Shown: positions 44,768 to 55,598, counted from the stretch's first letter. The stretch is 64,000 nt of DNA from Pseudomonadota bacterium (GCA_018821535.1 JAHJLV010000001.1:1-64000), one strand, 5' to 3'. Translations and numbers: made by a program. Notes: generated from the sequence alone by a model not told the origin.

Positions 44768-45478
44768 CTATCCGGCTGCATGAAAATGACTTTCATAGGG
44801 CTTCATCATGGTCAAATATTCGTTTGAATATTGGTTTTTATCTGAATAAACATACAGGGGCGGTATGACAGTGCAGGGAGGATGATCATTTTTTGCGGCA
44901 CAAAGTACAAGTCTTTTAGGCGGCAGACCTTTGCGGGTATAAACAAACCGCATGAATTTTGTGCAGAACCGATGCTGAATCATGGCAGTTTGCAGGTCTT
45001 TTATCCGGTCAGCCGGAAAAATAAGATATAAAAGTCCCTTTTCTTTAAGCAGGCGCTGTGAACATTCAAATATCTGGTTGATATCCAGATGGATTTCGTG
45101 ACGGGCAATGGCTTTCTGGGAATCCGGGTTCAGACGTCCGGTTTGCTTTTTTTTGTAAGGGGGGTTGGAAACAATGATGTCAGCAGGTTCTGCAAGTGCG
45201 TTCAATTGCAGCGCGTTGATATTTTTATTTATGATATGGATGTGGTTTTCAAAACCGTTATTCAGGATATTCCGGCAGGCGAACCCGGACAGCTCTTTTT
45301 GGATTTCTATGCCGATGATATCAAGGTCCGGATATCTTCTGGCAAGCATCAGCGTGATGATGCCGCAGCCGGTTCCGATATCAAGGAGTGTTTTTTTGTT
45401 CTCTGCATGGACATGGGCGGCAAGGATAAACGAATCCATTGAAAACCGGTATCCATTTTCCGGCTGGAGAATATTCAA
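44768..45478 (-). CDS. tRNA1(Val) (adenine-N6)-methyltransferase-like protein (TrmN6 family)
   Basis: 236-residue SAM methyltransferase. LQPENGYRFSMDSFILAAH start, SAM motif I LLDIGTGCGIITLMLA, and the amino-methylase motif NPPY (IIVSNPPYKKK). These fit the TrmN6 family that methylates A37 of tRNA-Val. The frame starts at TTG 45478, which overlaps the stop of the DciA-like gene; no better start is visible. Confidence 0.87.
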   Translation of the reverse strand: MNILQPENGYRFSMDSFILAAHVHAENKKTLLDIGTGCGIITLMLARRYPDLDIIGIEIQKELSGFACRNILNNGFENHIHIINKNINALQLNALAEPADIIVSNPPYKKKQTGRLNPDSQKAIARHEIHLDINQIFECSQRLLKEKGLLYLIFPADRIKDLQTAMIQHRFCTKFMRFVYTRKGLPPKRLVLCAAKNDHPPCTVIPPLYVYSDKNQYSNEYLTMMKPYESHFHAAG

Positions 45479-45795
45479 CTGAGAATTTTTCCAATTTTGA
45501 ATCTGAGCTGCTTGACTATGGGCATGTCAAGCTGGGCATTGATATTTGCGATCATATCATCTTCCAGAAATTTAAGCTGATGAATCCATGAGGAACTGGA
45601 TACATTTATAATAAGGATACCGTCCTTGAAAGAATAGGGCTTGGCATTCATGGCAATGGGTTTTCCCACAGTCGCATCCCAGATATCCCATATCTTCAGC
45701 ATTTGGGTGTCTTTTGCCGGGCGGTATCTGCCCAGGGCAGATGCCAGAATATCGCTGATATGGACCAGTTTTTTATCCCTGTCGGTTTTGTACAA
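45475..45795 (-). CDS. DciA-like DUF721 protein
   Basis: 106 residues with the DUF721 pattern: LASALGRYR, IWDIWDATVGKPIAMNAKP, DGILIINVSSSSWIHQLKFLEDDMIANIN. DciA is the replicative-helicase loader of many bacteria that lack DnaC. Start is TTG at 45795 after AGGACA; 4-nt overlap with the next gene. Confidence 0.82.
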   Translation of the reverse strand: MYKTDRDKKLVHISDILASALGRYRPAKDTQMLKIWDIWDATVGKPIAMNAKPYSFKDGILIINVSSSSWIHQLKFLEDDMIANINAQLDMPIVKQLRFKIGKILS

Positions 45796-46061
45796 TGGGT
45801 TGTGTCCTGTTTTAAATTAATGTGTTCTGCGTTTAGCAATATCATATTTTTGTGTGTGGATACAGATTCTTTTTTATATTGGCCAGGATGTCCTTCGGCG
45901 GGAGCAAGGTAACCGTCCCGAAACGGGTAACAGGTGATGTATATTATACGGTCTATGAATGTGGATTTCAAATAAATATTGCCTTTTAGGGTTGATAAAT
46001 ATAAATATGGTTATATTCTTTTACAAATTAATAAATCAAAATAAAATACGGGAAATCATCT
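45796..46061. other. Intergenic region with a GC-rich island
   Basis: 266 nt between the divergent DciA-like and hflK genes. It is mostly AT-rich, but 45880-45950 is GC-rich with short hairpins (CGGGA...TCCCG and CCCGAAACGGG) and a repeated GGTAAC. No known RNA family or gene was recognised. Confidence 0.5.
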
Positions 46062-47141
46062 ATGAATTGGGATTGGGAAAAATTAAGGGAAAACCAGCAG
46101 AAATTTGAACAGCGAAAAGATGGCGGCGGGCCTGGAATACCAAGACCTCCGCAGCTGGATGAATTACTGGAAAAATTTAAAGGTTTTAAGTCTTCTGCAA
46201 TTATTCTTGTGGTGGTGGTTCTTCTGGTGCTGGTTTTTGGTAAAACCACTTTTTTTACTGTGGATCGCAGTGAAGTTGGCGTTATTCAAAGATTTGGTGC
46301 CTATAATAGAACCGTCGGTCCGGGATTGAACTTCAAATTTCCTTCGGGTATCGAAAAGGTAACCAAAGTCAATGTGGAGACCGTTGAAACAGAAGAGTTC
46401 GGGTTTGATCCGGTGAGCACCGGCAGAGATTTCAGAACATCTGGTGATACCCTGAAACAGGAGGCTGCCTTGATGCTGACAGGGGATCTTAATGTGGCTG
46501 TGGTGCCATGGATTGTTCAGTACAGAAGATCAGAACCCCGTGACTATCTTTTCAGGGTAAAAAATGTAAAATCTTTGCTTCGGATGATGTCTGAAGCGAC
46601 TATGAGAACCGTGGTGGGAGATCGGAGTATCAATGAGGTTATCAGCAGACGGGAAGAAATTGCAGATGCCGCAAGAGTACTGCTTCAAAAAGAAATGGAC
46701 CAGGCCATGTCCGGCATCACCATTGTGAATGTGGAAATGAAAAAGACCAATGTTCCCGAGCCGGTTCAGGCCTCTTTTAATGAGGTGAATCAGGCGATTC
46801 AGGAAAAAGAGCAGACCATCTATAAGGCCAGGGAAGAATATAACAAGGCAGTTCCACTTGCCCGGGGTGAAGCCAAAAGGGTGATAAAAGACGCAGAAGG
46901 CTATGCCATTGACCGTGTGAATCGTGCCCAGGGTGATGCGGCCAAATTCATGGCAGTCTATAAGGAATATGCCAAGGCCAAGGATGTGACAAAAAAGCGG
47001 ATGTATCTGGAAGCCATGCTTGAAATTTTCCCAAAACTGGGTGCAAAATATATCATTGACTCAGATCAGAAAAACATGCTGCCCTTCCTGAACATGGGAA
47101 ACAGCCCGGCAATACTGCCTTCCTCCAAACAGATACAATAA
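46062..47141 (+). CDS. hflK: FtsH-protease modulator HflK
   Basis: Inner-membrane SPFH-family protein of 359 residues: Gly/Pro-rich N-terminus, one membrane helix (about 44-66), then the SPFH/band-7 domain (TVDRSEVGVIQRFGAYNRTVGPGLNFKFP) and a coiled coil. With HflC it forms the cage around FtsH. The hflC gene follows 15 nt later. Confidence 0.95.
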   Translation: MNWDWEKLRENQQKFEQRKDGGGPGIPRPPQLDELLEKFKGFKSSAIILVVVVLLVLVFGKTTFFTVDRSEVGVIQRFGAYNRTVGPGLNFKFPSGIEKVTKVNVETVETEEFGFDPVSTGRDFRTSGDTLKQEAALMLTGDLNVAVVPWIVQYRRSEPRDYLFRVKNVKSLLRMMSEATMRTVVGDRSINEVISRREEIADAARVLLQKEMDQAMSGITIVNVEMKKTNVPEPVQASFNEVNQAIQEKEQTIYKAREEYNKAVPLARGEAKRVIKDAEGYAIDRVNRAQGDAAKFMAVYKEYAKAKDVTKKRMYLEAMLEIFPKLGAKYIIDSDQKNMLPFLNMGNSPAILPSSKQIQ

Positions 47142-47156
47142 GAGTGGTGAATAAGA

Positions 47157-48095
47157 ATGAATAATGTTTTAAAATCCATAGTGGTCGTTGTTCTCATCCT
47201 TGGCGCTATCCTGTTTTTCAGTTCAGCGTTTGTTGTTGATGAGACAGAACAGGTTGTGGTTACAAGGTTTGGAAAGATTGTCGGGGAACCGAAAGAAAAT
47301 CCAGGCTTAAAATTTAAGCTTCCGTTTGTGGACAAAGCCAATTATTTTCCTAAAAATCTGCTGGAGTGGGACAGTGATCCGGGTCAGGTGCCCACAAAAG
47401 ATAAAACTTATATCTGGGTGGATACATTTGCCCGATGGAGAATCAGTGATCCGGTGAAATATTTCCAGACAGTAAGGGATGAATTTTCTGCATTAAAAAG
47501 ACTGGATGATATTATAGACCCGGCCACCCGGAATCTGGTGACGTCATTTTCATTGATTGAAAGTGTCAGAAATACGGACCGGGCAATGGATACATTTGAA
47601 ATAGGGGATGATAATGTAAAACGGGTTCGGTACAAAATTGATTTGGGCCGTGATGAAATTACCCGTCGGATTGTCAAGCAGGCAAGGGAAAAATTGAATC
47701 AGTTCGGTATTGAACTGGTGGATGTGAAAATCAAGCGGATTAATTATATCGAGAACGTGAGGACAGCAGTTTACGGCAGAATGATTGCCGAACGAAATCA
47801 GATAGCTGAGAAATTCCGTGCCGAGGGCCGGGGAGAGGCCAGTAATATAAGGGGTGAAAAGGAAAAAGAACTTCAGGTGATAAAGTCGGAAGCCTATGAA
47901 ATTGCCCAGAAGACCAAAGGTGATGCAGATGCCAAAGCCACCAGGATATATGCCCAGGCGTATAATTCAGATCCTGAGTTCTATGCTTTTTTAAAGACCA
48001 TGGAAGTTTACAGAGAAATCATGGGAAAAGACAGTACCCTGATTCTGTCCACTGATTCTGATTTTATGAAATTTTTTAAAGGCGTTAATAAATAG
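47157..48095 (+). CDS. hflC: FtsH-protease modulator HflC
   Basis: 312 residues: N-terminal membrane helix (about 4-26), SPFH domain (FVVDETEQVVVTRFGKIVGEP, WVDTFARWRISDPVKYFQTV) and the C-terminal YAQAYNSDPEFYAFLKTMEVYREIM block that is diagnostic of HflC. Partner of the preceding hflK. Confidence 0.95.
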   Translation: MNNVLKSIVVVVLILGAILFFSSAFVVDETEQVVVTRFGKIVGEPKENPGLKFKLPFVDKANYFPKNLLEWDSDPGQVPTKDKTYIWVDTFARWRISDPVKYFQTVRDEFSALKRLDDIIDPATRNLVTSFSLIESVRNTDRAMDTFEIGDDNVKRVRYKIDLGRDEITRRIVKQAREKLNQFGIELVDVKIKRINYIENVRTAVYGRMIAERNQIAEKFRAEGRGEASNIRGEKEKELQVIKSEAYEIAQKTKGDADAKATRIYAQAYNSDPEFYAFLKTMEVYREIMGKDSTLILSTDSDFMKFFKGVNK

Positions 48096-48113
48096 ATCAA
48101 GCAAATGGGGTTT

Positions 48114-48148
48114 GAGTATTGAACTGTCAGATTTGCAATTCAATACTC
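48114..48148. terminator. Inverted repeat after hflC
   Basis: GAGTATTGAA (48114-48123) pairs with TTCAATACTC (48139-48148). No T-run follows, so it may be a stabilising hairpin or a factor-assisted end for convergent transcripts from hflC and the small basic gene. Confidence 0.45.
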
Positions 48149-48179
48149 CTTCCCCCGATGCTATGGTTAAGAATAACCC

Positions 48180-48275
48180 TTATTTTTTCTTTCTTTGATG
48201 TCTGGTCTTGGCAAGGAGTTTTCTGTGTTTATGCTTCCTCATTTTTTTCTTTCTTTTTTTCATTACACTGCTCAA
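48180..48275 (-). CDS. 31-residue AURKAIP1/Cox24 (mS38-like) ribosomal-type peptide
   Basis: Too short for usual ORF calling. On the minus strand an AAAGGAGGTGATT site precedes TTG at 48275, which opens a 31-codon frame ending TAA at 48180. The peptide is extremely basic (MSSVMKKRKKKMRKHKHRK, then LLAKTRHQRKKK) and matches the AURKAIP1/Cox24 family, the mitochondrial mS38 relative found in several bacteria as a small-subunit ribosomal protein. The strong ribosome-binding site and family match support it despite the TTG start. It occupies most of the 302-nt gap between hflC and the next gene. Confidence 0.85.
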   Translation of the reverse strand: MSSVMKKRKKKMRKHKHRKLLAKTRHQRKKK

Positions 48276-48397
48276 GAAAATCACCTCCTTTGTGAAATAA
48301 TATTAATACCTGAAATTTAATAATTTAAAACTATAGCATACTCTGTGTTTGAATGTCTATTTTTTTTATTTTGATATCAGAAAGGTGAAATTTACAG

Positions 48398-48955
48398 ATG
48401 CCCAGATATTTTAATTCGGAAGAACTTTTAAAGGTGGATGAAGCCGGAAAGGTATCTGAGGAACTGGTGAATAATTATTTTAAGATGTCTTCAGGCAAAT
48501 GGCTCAAGAACCGGTACGATATCAGAACCGCCAGGGATCTGGAACCGCATGAGCATGTTGACGGGCCTGTTGCCCAGGTGGTCAAATACGAGGCAAGAAA
48601 AAAAGATGTGCCATTAGGGTCTTCTTCGTTCAGCCTTTACAGAGTCTGCCTGCAGGATCGGGCAATACTTTCAATAACCCGGAGCCGCAATATATTGCTG
48701 CAGCCTTTCCTTTTATATATTTTGAGCCATGAATTGATACATGTTGTCCGGTTTTCAAAATTCAAGCAGCGGTATGAAAAAAGAAATGAATCTGATGTAA
48801 CCCTTGATGAAGAGCACAGGGTTCATTGTCTGACCCATGATATTTTAAAAAATGTTTCCATTGCCGGTTTGGAACAAGTATTTGATTTTTATAAAGATTG
48901 GTTGTATCTGCCCGAATCGGAAACCAATGATTTTTTTTTAGATGAACGTTCTTGA
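48398..48955 (+). CDS. Conserved zincin-like protein (HExxH motif)
   Basis: 185 residues, family not recognised. It carries the metalloprotease-like motif SHELIHVVRF (HExxH, about 110-120), with further acidic and His residues downstream (DEEHRVHCLTHDI). No signal peptide or membrane helix. Such short zincin-like proteins are conserved in deltaproteobacteria, but no function is known to me. An own promoter is not obvious; the next gene's promoter overlaps its stop codon. Confidence 0.78.
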   Translation: MPRYFNSEELLKVDEAGKVSEELVNNYFKMSSGKWLKNRYDIRTARDLEPHEHVDGPVAQVVKYEARKKDVPLGSSSFSLYRVCLQDRAILSITRSRNILLQPFLLYILSHELIHVVRFSKFKQRYEKRNESDVTLDEEHRVHCLTHDILKNVSIAGLEQVFDFYKDWLYLPESETNDFFLDERS

Positions 48956-48979
48956 CAAGGGGAAAAGACTTGTTATTTT
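48952..48979 (+). promoter_or_regulatory. Candidate promoter for the FmdB-groESL unit
   Basis: TTGACA (48952-48957), 16 bp, TATTTT (48974-48979), overlapping the preceding stop codon. No CIRCE inverted repeat is present in front of groES. Confidence 0.5.
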
Positions 48980-49016
48980 ATCTTTGTTTTTTCAAGACGA
49001 ATAATGGAGAAGTAAA

Positions 49017-49292
49017 ATGCCTGTTTATGAGTATCAATGTACAGAGTGTGGACAAATTATAGAAGCATTTCAAAAAATTTCCGAGTCTCCCTTAACTGTT
49101 TGCACAAATTGTAAGGGTGGTCTTAAAAAGCTTATCTCTCAAAGTGCATTTCATCTTAAGGGAACCGGCTGGTATGTAACTGATTATGGCGGAAAGAAAT
49201 CAGGAACAGAAATGAAAACAGATACAAATTCTGCAGCTTTACCTGAAAAGCCAAAGTCGGATTCAACATCAGCGAAAGACTCTAAAGATTAA
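49017..49292 (+). CDS. FmdB-family zinc-ribbon protein
   Basis: 91 residues: CxxC pairs YQCTECGQ and VCTNCKGG form a zinc ribbon (1-45), followed by FHLKGTGWYVTDYGGKK and a low-complexity polar tail. Putative regulatory protein family; target unknown. It lies upstream of groES and may share its transcript. Confidence 0.88.
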   Translation: MPVYEYQCTECGQIIEAFQKISESPLTVCTNCKGGLKKLISQSAFHLKGTGWYVTDYGGKKSGTEMKTDTNSAALPEKPKSDSTSAKDSKD

Positions 49293-49359
49293 AGCTGTAA
49301 AAAAATCAATACGTCTGATTTATCAACATAACAAACAGTAAGTAAAGGAGAAATTGATC

Positions 49360-49647
49360 ATGAGTTTGAGACCATTGAGTGACAGAATTCTGGTTGAGCG
49401 TGTGGAAGAGAACAGCAAAACCAAAGGCGGTATTATCATCCCTGATACTGCAAAAGAAAAACCTGCGGAAGGCAAAATTGTTGCTACCGGTAAAGGCCGC
49501 ATGGGTGAAGATGGAAAGCTTCTTCCAATGGATGTAAAAGTTGGGGATCGTATACTTTTCAGCAAATATGGCGGAACTGATGTTAAAATTGATGGTACTG
49601 ACTATCTGATTTTACGTCAGGATGATGTTCTTGGAGTGATCGAATAA
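49360..49647 (+). CDS. groES: Co-chaperonin GroES
   Basis: 95 residues from the ATG at 49360 (AAAGGAG upstream; the in-frame TTG at 49354 is rejected). [15 protein letters not shown], the mobile loop [16 protein letters not shown] and [20 protein letters not shown] are canonical. The heptameric lid of GroEL. 30-nt gap to groEL. Confidence 0.97.
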   Translation: MSLRPLSDRILVERVEENSKTKGGIIIPDTAKEKPAEGKIVATGKGRMGEDGKLLPMDVKVGDRILFSKYGGTDVKIDGTDYLILRQDDVLGVIE

Positions 49648-51330
<1,683 letters not shown>

Positions 51331-51368
51331 TTTATCATTCGTATTGCGCCTAAAATTAAAAACTGATA

Positions 51369-51408
51369 AAAAGCTCCTGTATTTTCATTCGCAGGAGCTT
51401 TTTTTTTA
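51369..51408 (+). terminator. Intrinsic terminator of groESL
   Basis: AAGCTCCTG (51371-51379) and CAGGAGCTT (51392-51400) form the stem, followed by a run of T up to 51408. Confidence 0.92.
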
Positions 51409-51464
51409 TCCAAAACGATTGGCCAGAACTTCATAAACTTCCGGTTGCGCTTATGAATAAGGGC

Positions 51465-51493
51465 TTGACAGGACATGCCCGCTCATATAGTTA
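51465..51493 (+). promoter_or_regulatory. Candidate promoter of the tol-pal operon
   Basis: TTGACA (51465-51470) with TATAGT at 15 bp or TAGTTA at 17 bp. A second TTGACA (51509-51514) with TGAATA at 18 bp is also possible. Both are in the gap between groEL and tolQ. Confidence 0.45.
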
Positions 51494-51557
51494 TTTTTAA
51501 TAAAAAAATTGACATATTGTTTTTCTGAGGCCTGAATAAATTTGTAAGAGAGGATAT

Positions 51558-52268
51558 ATGACCACTGAAACCATTGGATTGTTTTACATGTTGAGTGATG
51601 CAGGACCGGTTGTGAAATTTATCATGCTGCTGCTTTTATTTTTCTCAATTACCTCATGGGCGATTATGTTCATCAAGTTCAGATATATCCATAAGGCATT
51701 TAAAGAGTCGGCCGAGTTTACAGATATTTTCTGGCAATGCAGAAACCTTGCAGATGCATTTTCAAAAGCCAAAGCATTACGATCCAGTCCGCTTGCAAGG
51801 ATGTTTATTGCAGGTTATATGGAAATGGCCCGTTCGGAAACTCCTGATAAGCAACCCCCACAGATAAAAAAAACACAGAGTTCATTTTTTCAGATCAGCG
51901 GGAGCATCAAACGATCCTTGAATCGATCCGCAGGTGTTGAGGTCAGACGTCTGGCACAGTTGGTTCCGTTCCTGGCAACCGCCGGCAATACTGCTCCTTT
52001 TATCGGTCTTTTCGGAACGGTTTGGGGAATCATGGATACGTTTCAGGGGATTGGCTTAAGCGGGTCTGCAAGCCTTGCTGTGGTTGCGCCCGGTATTTCT
52101 GAAGCCTTGGTTGCAACAGCTGCAGGACTTGCCGTGGCAATCCCTGCGGTTATTGCCTATAATTATTTCACAGACAGGATAAGAACGCTGGATTCAGAGC
52201 TGCAAAGTTTTTCTTCAGATCTTTTGAATATAATGGAACGTGACCTGCAAAAACAGATGGAGGCATAA
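51558..52268 (+). CDS. tolQ: Tol-Pal proton-channel protein TolQ
   Basis: 236 residues, three membrane segments: one near 20-40, then GNTAPFIGLFGTVWGIMDTF (about 155) and LVATAAGLAVAIPAVIAYNYF (about 190). The Thr/Gly-rich TM2-TM3 pattern is typical of TolQ/ExbB. First gene of a complete tol-pal operon; its stop shares 1 nt with the tolR start. Confidence 0.94.
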   Translation: MTTETIGLFYMLSDAGPVVKFIMLLLLFFSITSWAIMFIKFRYIHKAFKESAEFTDIFWQCRNLADAFSKAKALRSSPLARMFIAGYMEMARSETPDKQPPQIKKTQSSFFQISGSIKRSLNRSAGVEVRRLAQLVPFLATAGNTAPFIGLFGTVWGIMDTFQGIGLSGSASLAVVAPGISEALVATAAGLAVAIPAVIAYNYFTDRIRTLDSELQSFSSDLLNIMERDLQKQMEA

Positions 52269-52684
52269 TGCAATCAGGATCCAATCATGATCAATTCATG
52301 TCCGAGATCAATGTGACACCTTTTGTCGATGTTATGCTGGTGCTGCTGATTATTTTCATGGTAACTGCCCCCATGCTGGTTCAAGGTGTGGATGTGGATT
52401 TGCCCAAGGCCACGTCCAAAGCTTTAAAGGGTTCCGAAGAACGGTTGATAATATCTATTGATAATGAGTCCAATGTCTTTATCAATGAACAGGTGGTCAG
52501 TATCGAATTTTTAACCCAGAAGCTGGGGGCCATCCTTGAGAATTTTGATAAAAAGAATGTGTACCTGCGAAGTGATCAAAAGGTACCCTACGGTGTTGTT
52601 GTGAATGTGATCTCAAAGATAAAAAAAGCAGGGGTGGACAGCCTGGGTATGATCACACTTCCTGAAAATGAGGAAGAATCCTGA
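52268..52684 (+). CDS. tolR: Tol-Pal protein TolR
   Basis: 138 residues with one membrane helix containing the proton-accepting Asp: EINVTPFVDVMLVLLIIFMV (about 10-30). Periplasmic domain follows. Partner of TolQ. Confidence 0.94.
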   Translation: MQSGSNHDQFMSEINVTPFVDVMLVLLIIFMVTAPMLVQGVDVDLPKATSKALKGSEERLIISIDNESNVFINEQVVSIEFLTQKLGAILENFDKKNVYLRSDQKVPYGVVVNVISKIKKAGVDSLGMITLPENEEES

Positions 52685-53620
52685 TTGACAGGCATGCAGA
52701 CTCCAGAGAACATGAAACATAATCATCCATCCGACACTGTTGAAGTGGATATTCAGAAAAAAAGCAGTATTGTTTTTTTTATCCTTTCTTTTGCTGTTCA
52801 TGCACTGGTGTTTGGTGCAATGGTATATTTTCAGGATTTTAGTTTTCCAAAACCCATGCCACCGGTCATTCAGGTGGATCTGGTTTCCTTTTCGCCGGAT
52901 ATTCTGGACAGTTCACAAGACAAGGATGGTGCTGCTGATGGGAAAGGCGCTGCGCTTAAGGAAAAACCAGTTGATACACCTGAAAAAACAAAGCATATCA
53001 AGGCAGATATCAGTTTGAAAACCAAACCTAAAAATATTAAAGAACTGATGGAAAAGCAGCGGCAAAAGGAAAATAAGCCGGAAGAAAAAAAGGAGCAAAA
53101 ACCTGTTCCGGAACCTGAGAAAGCCCTGGAAAAAGTGCCTGAAAAAATTGTTGACACACAAAAAGAACTGGAAAAGGCAAGGCAGGATCTTGAAAAGAAA
53201 ATTGAAGACCAGAACAAGGAGAGGATTGCAGAGGCATTAAGGCGCCTTAAAAATTCGGTGAAAGAAGGTCAGGGGAAAGAAAAAGAAGGCCAGACAGAGA
53301 ATTCTTTTGCAGGAAAGGGCCAAAAAGGGTATAAACCTCTTGACCTGTATAAACTGGTTTTAGGCTCCACCATAAGACAAAACTGGGTATACACAGATAT
53401 TCTTGGGGGAATGGATCAAAACCTTGAGGTCAGAATTTTGGTTAAGATACTTAAAAGCGGTGAAATAAGAGATATTACATATGAGACAAAATCCGGGAAC
53501 CGGTATCTTGATGAATCTGCAAAAAAGACAATTAAAAAATCAAATCCGCTGCCTCCGTTGCCAGCGGGCATGCCTTATTTTGATGTGGTCGTAATTTTTA
53601 CTCCCCAGGGATTAAGATGA
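52685..53620 (+). CDS. tolA: Tol-Pal energy-transducing protein TolA (TonB C-terminal fold)
   Basis: 311 residues: membrane helix (about 29-50), a long Lys/Glu-rich coiled region (about 80-200) and a C-terminal TonB/TolA domain (LGSTIRQNWVYTDI...LEVRILVKILKSGEIRDITYE). TTG at 52685 has GAGGAAG at good spacing; ATG at 52694 or 52712 are alternatives. The stop overlaps tolB by 4 nt. Confidence 0.88.
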   Translation: MTGMQTPENMKHNHPSDTVEVDIQKKSSIVFFILSFAVHALVFGAMVYFQDFSFPKPMPPVIQVDLVSFSPDILDSSQDKDGAADGKGAALKEKPVDTPEKTKHIKADISLKTKPKNIKELMEKQRQKENKPEEKKEQKPVPEPEKALEKVPEKIVDTQKELEKARQDLEKKIEDQNKERIAEALRRLKNSVKEGQGKEKEGQTENSFAGKGQKGYKPLDLYKLVLGSTIRQNWVYTDILGGMDQNLEVRILVKILKSGEIRDITYETKSGNRYLDESAKKTIKKSNPLPPLPAGMPYFDVVVIFTPQGLR

Positions 53621-54978
53621 AAATATTTTTTTACAGACACAAGAAAAAACAGCAGTTACGAATGCTGTGGTGTGTTTTCAGTTTTATCTGCACTTTGTAT
53701 TTTTTAAATTCCGGATTTGCAAGGGACTATGATTTTATTGTGGTCAGTGATCCTTTTCTAAAAAAGACACCCATTGCCGTGACAGAATTTAAAACATCTA
53801 ACGGGTCCTCGGTTGAAATTGAGGATGGAAAAACCGCCAGACAGATATTGGTGGATGCGCTGAATTTCACAGGGTATCTTAAATCCATGAATCCTGAAGC
53901 CTTTCTTTCAAATCCCGCCCAAACCGGTATTAAACTAGGGCAGATTAATTTCAGGGACTGGACCGGGATCGGTGCGGATCTTTTAGTTACCGGAGGGATT
54001 ACTGTTGAAAACAATCATGTTGTCCTTGAACTGAGGCTGATTGATACCTTCAGCCAGAAACTTGTTGTGGGAAACAGATATTCGGGCTCAAGAGCAAAGC
54101 TTCGGGAAATGATCCATCGGTTCTGCGGTGATATATCCTATGCTCTGACTCGAAACCGCGGGGTGTTTGACAGCAGGATTGCCTTTGTATCAACGGTTAA
54201 CGGGAACAAGGAAATTTTTACCTGTGATTTTGACGGGCAGAGTATTGAACAGGTTACAGCCCATAAAAGCATCAGCTTATCTCCTTCTTTGTCTTCAGAT
54301 GGTCAGTTTTTGGCCTATGTCACCTATTCAAGAGGCAGGCCTGAAATTTTTATCCGGAATTTTGCTTCTAAAAAAAATGTGATTGTGAATCATAAGGGCA
54401 TGAATATTTCTCCGGCTTGGATGCCCGGGCAAAAGACGCTTGCTGCAAGTTTGAGTTTTACCGGTGACCAGGAAATTTATTTGTTGACCCTGGAAGGAGA
54501 AATGATTAAAAGGATAACAAATAGCTGGGGAATTGATGTGTCACCTTCATTTTCACCAGATGGAAGAAAAATAGCTTTCACTTCTAAACGGACCGGAACA
54601 CCTCAGATACACATCATGGATATTGCAACTCAGGACGTTCACCGGCTGACATTTAAAGGCAGGAATAATACATCTCCTGCCTGGTCACCGGATGGAAGGA
54701 AAATTGCATATGTCGGGATAGAGGATAATGGTATTAATATCTATATTATGGATGTTGACTCCGGAATGCCCGTGCAATTAACGATGGATGCAGGGGATAA
54801 TGAAGATCCTGCCTGGTCGCCGGATGGAAGCATGCTGGCGTTCACCTCTACAAGAGAGGGGCGGATTTCAAGACTTTATGTGATGAATGCCTCGGGTACG
54901 GATCAACGAAGACTGCTAAAGATGGACGGAAAACAGGCACAGCCCAATTGGTCTTTGCTTTGGAATAAGGATAATTGA
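53617..54978 (+). CDS. tolB: Tol-Pal periplasmic beta-propeller TolB
   Basis: 453 residues: signal segment about 20-38, an N-terminal amidohydrolase-like domain, then propeller repeats with the SPDGRKIAFTSKR-type motif seen at least five times (SLSSDGQFLAYVT, SFSPDGRKIAFTS, AWSPDGRKIAYVG, AWSPDGSMLAFTS). Links TolA to Pal. Confidence 0.96.
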   Translation: MKIFFYRHKKKQQLRMLWCVFSFICTLYFLNSGFARDYDFIVVSDPFLKKTPIAVTEFKTSNGSSVEIEDGKTARQILVDALNFTGYLKSMNPEAFLSNPAQTGIKLGQINFRDWTGIGADLLVTGGITVENNHVVLELRLIDTFSQKLVVGNRYSGSRAKLREMIHRFCGDISYALTRNRGVFDSRIAFVSTVNGNKEIFTCDFDGQSIEQVTAHKSISLSPSLSSDGQFLAYVTYSRGRPEIFIRNFASKKNVIVNHKGMNISPAWMPGQKTLAASLSFTGDQEIYLLTLEGEMIKRITNSWGIDVSPSFSPDGRKIAFTSKRTGTPQIHIMDIATQDVHRLTFKGRNNTSPAWSPDGRKIAYVGIEDNGINIYIMDVDSGMPVQLTMDAGDNEDPAWSPDGSMLAFTSTREGRISRLYVMNASGTDQRRLLKMDGKQAQPNWSLLWNKDN

Positions 54979-55019
54979 ATTTTACATATTTGATTAAATG
55001 AAAGAGGAGGGAAAAAACA

Positions 55020-55598
55020 ATGAAAAACAGACAGTGGATGAATGTGGTAATGGTGATTCTGGTAGCAGGGCTTTTTCTTATGGTTTCCTGTGCAAAAAAA
55101 CCTGTTGTAGTTGATCCTGGTCCGATTCAGAACCAGTCAACAATCGAAGCAGATGAAGCAAAGCTTAAAGCAGAACAGATGGAAGCAGATAGAATTAAAG
55201 CCCAGAGACTCAAAGAACAGCTGGAAAAAGAAAAAGCGCTTGCAATGGTGCAGGCAGCAAAAGACCATTTCGTAAATCAGGATGTTCTTTTTGAATATGA
55301 CAGTTCTGAATTAACTTCTGAAGCCAAACTGCTTCTAAAGGAAAAAGCCGTGTGGCTGCAGGCAAATCCCGGTGTGTCTGTCACTGTTGAAGGGCACTGT
55401 GATGAGCGTGGCACAACAGATTACAACCTTGCACTGGGTGAACGCCGTGCCCAGACAGCAAAATCATATCTGGTGAATCTGGGCGTTTCAGGGTCCCGTT
55501 TAAGCACCATCAGTTTTGGAGAAGAAAAGCCTGTGGATGCATCTGCAACAGAAGCTGCCTACAGAAAGAACAGGCGTGCCCATTTTTCAATTAACTAA
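55020..55598 (+). CDS. pal: Peptidoglycan-associated lipoprotein Pal
   Basis: 192 residues: lipoprotein signal with FLMVSCAKK (Cys about 25), a coiled region rich in Lys/Glu, and an OmpA-like domain (VNQDVLFEYDSSELTSEA, GHCDERGTTDYNLALGERRAQTAKSYL). Binds peptidoglycan and TolB. Confidence 0.96.
   Translation: MKNRQWMNVVMVILVAGLFLMVSCAKKPVVVDPGPIQNQSTIEADEAKLKAEQMEADRIKAQRLKEQLEKEKALAMVQAAKDHFVNQDVLFEYDSSELTSEAKLLLKEKAVWLQANPGVSVTVEGHCDERGTTDYNLALGERRAQTAKSYLVNLGVSGSRLSTISFGEEKPVDASATEAAYRKNRRAHFSIN

Noticed and set aside
45896..45930. Short similarity to the 16S rRNA 3' end (AAGGTAACCGT).
   Set aside because: Only about 11 bases match and the flanks do not; no rRNA fragment.
49293..49359. 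CIRCE element expected before groES.
   Set aside because: The TTAGCACTC-N9-GAGTGCTAA pattern is not present.
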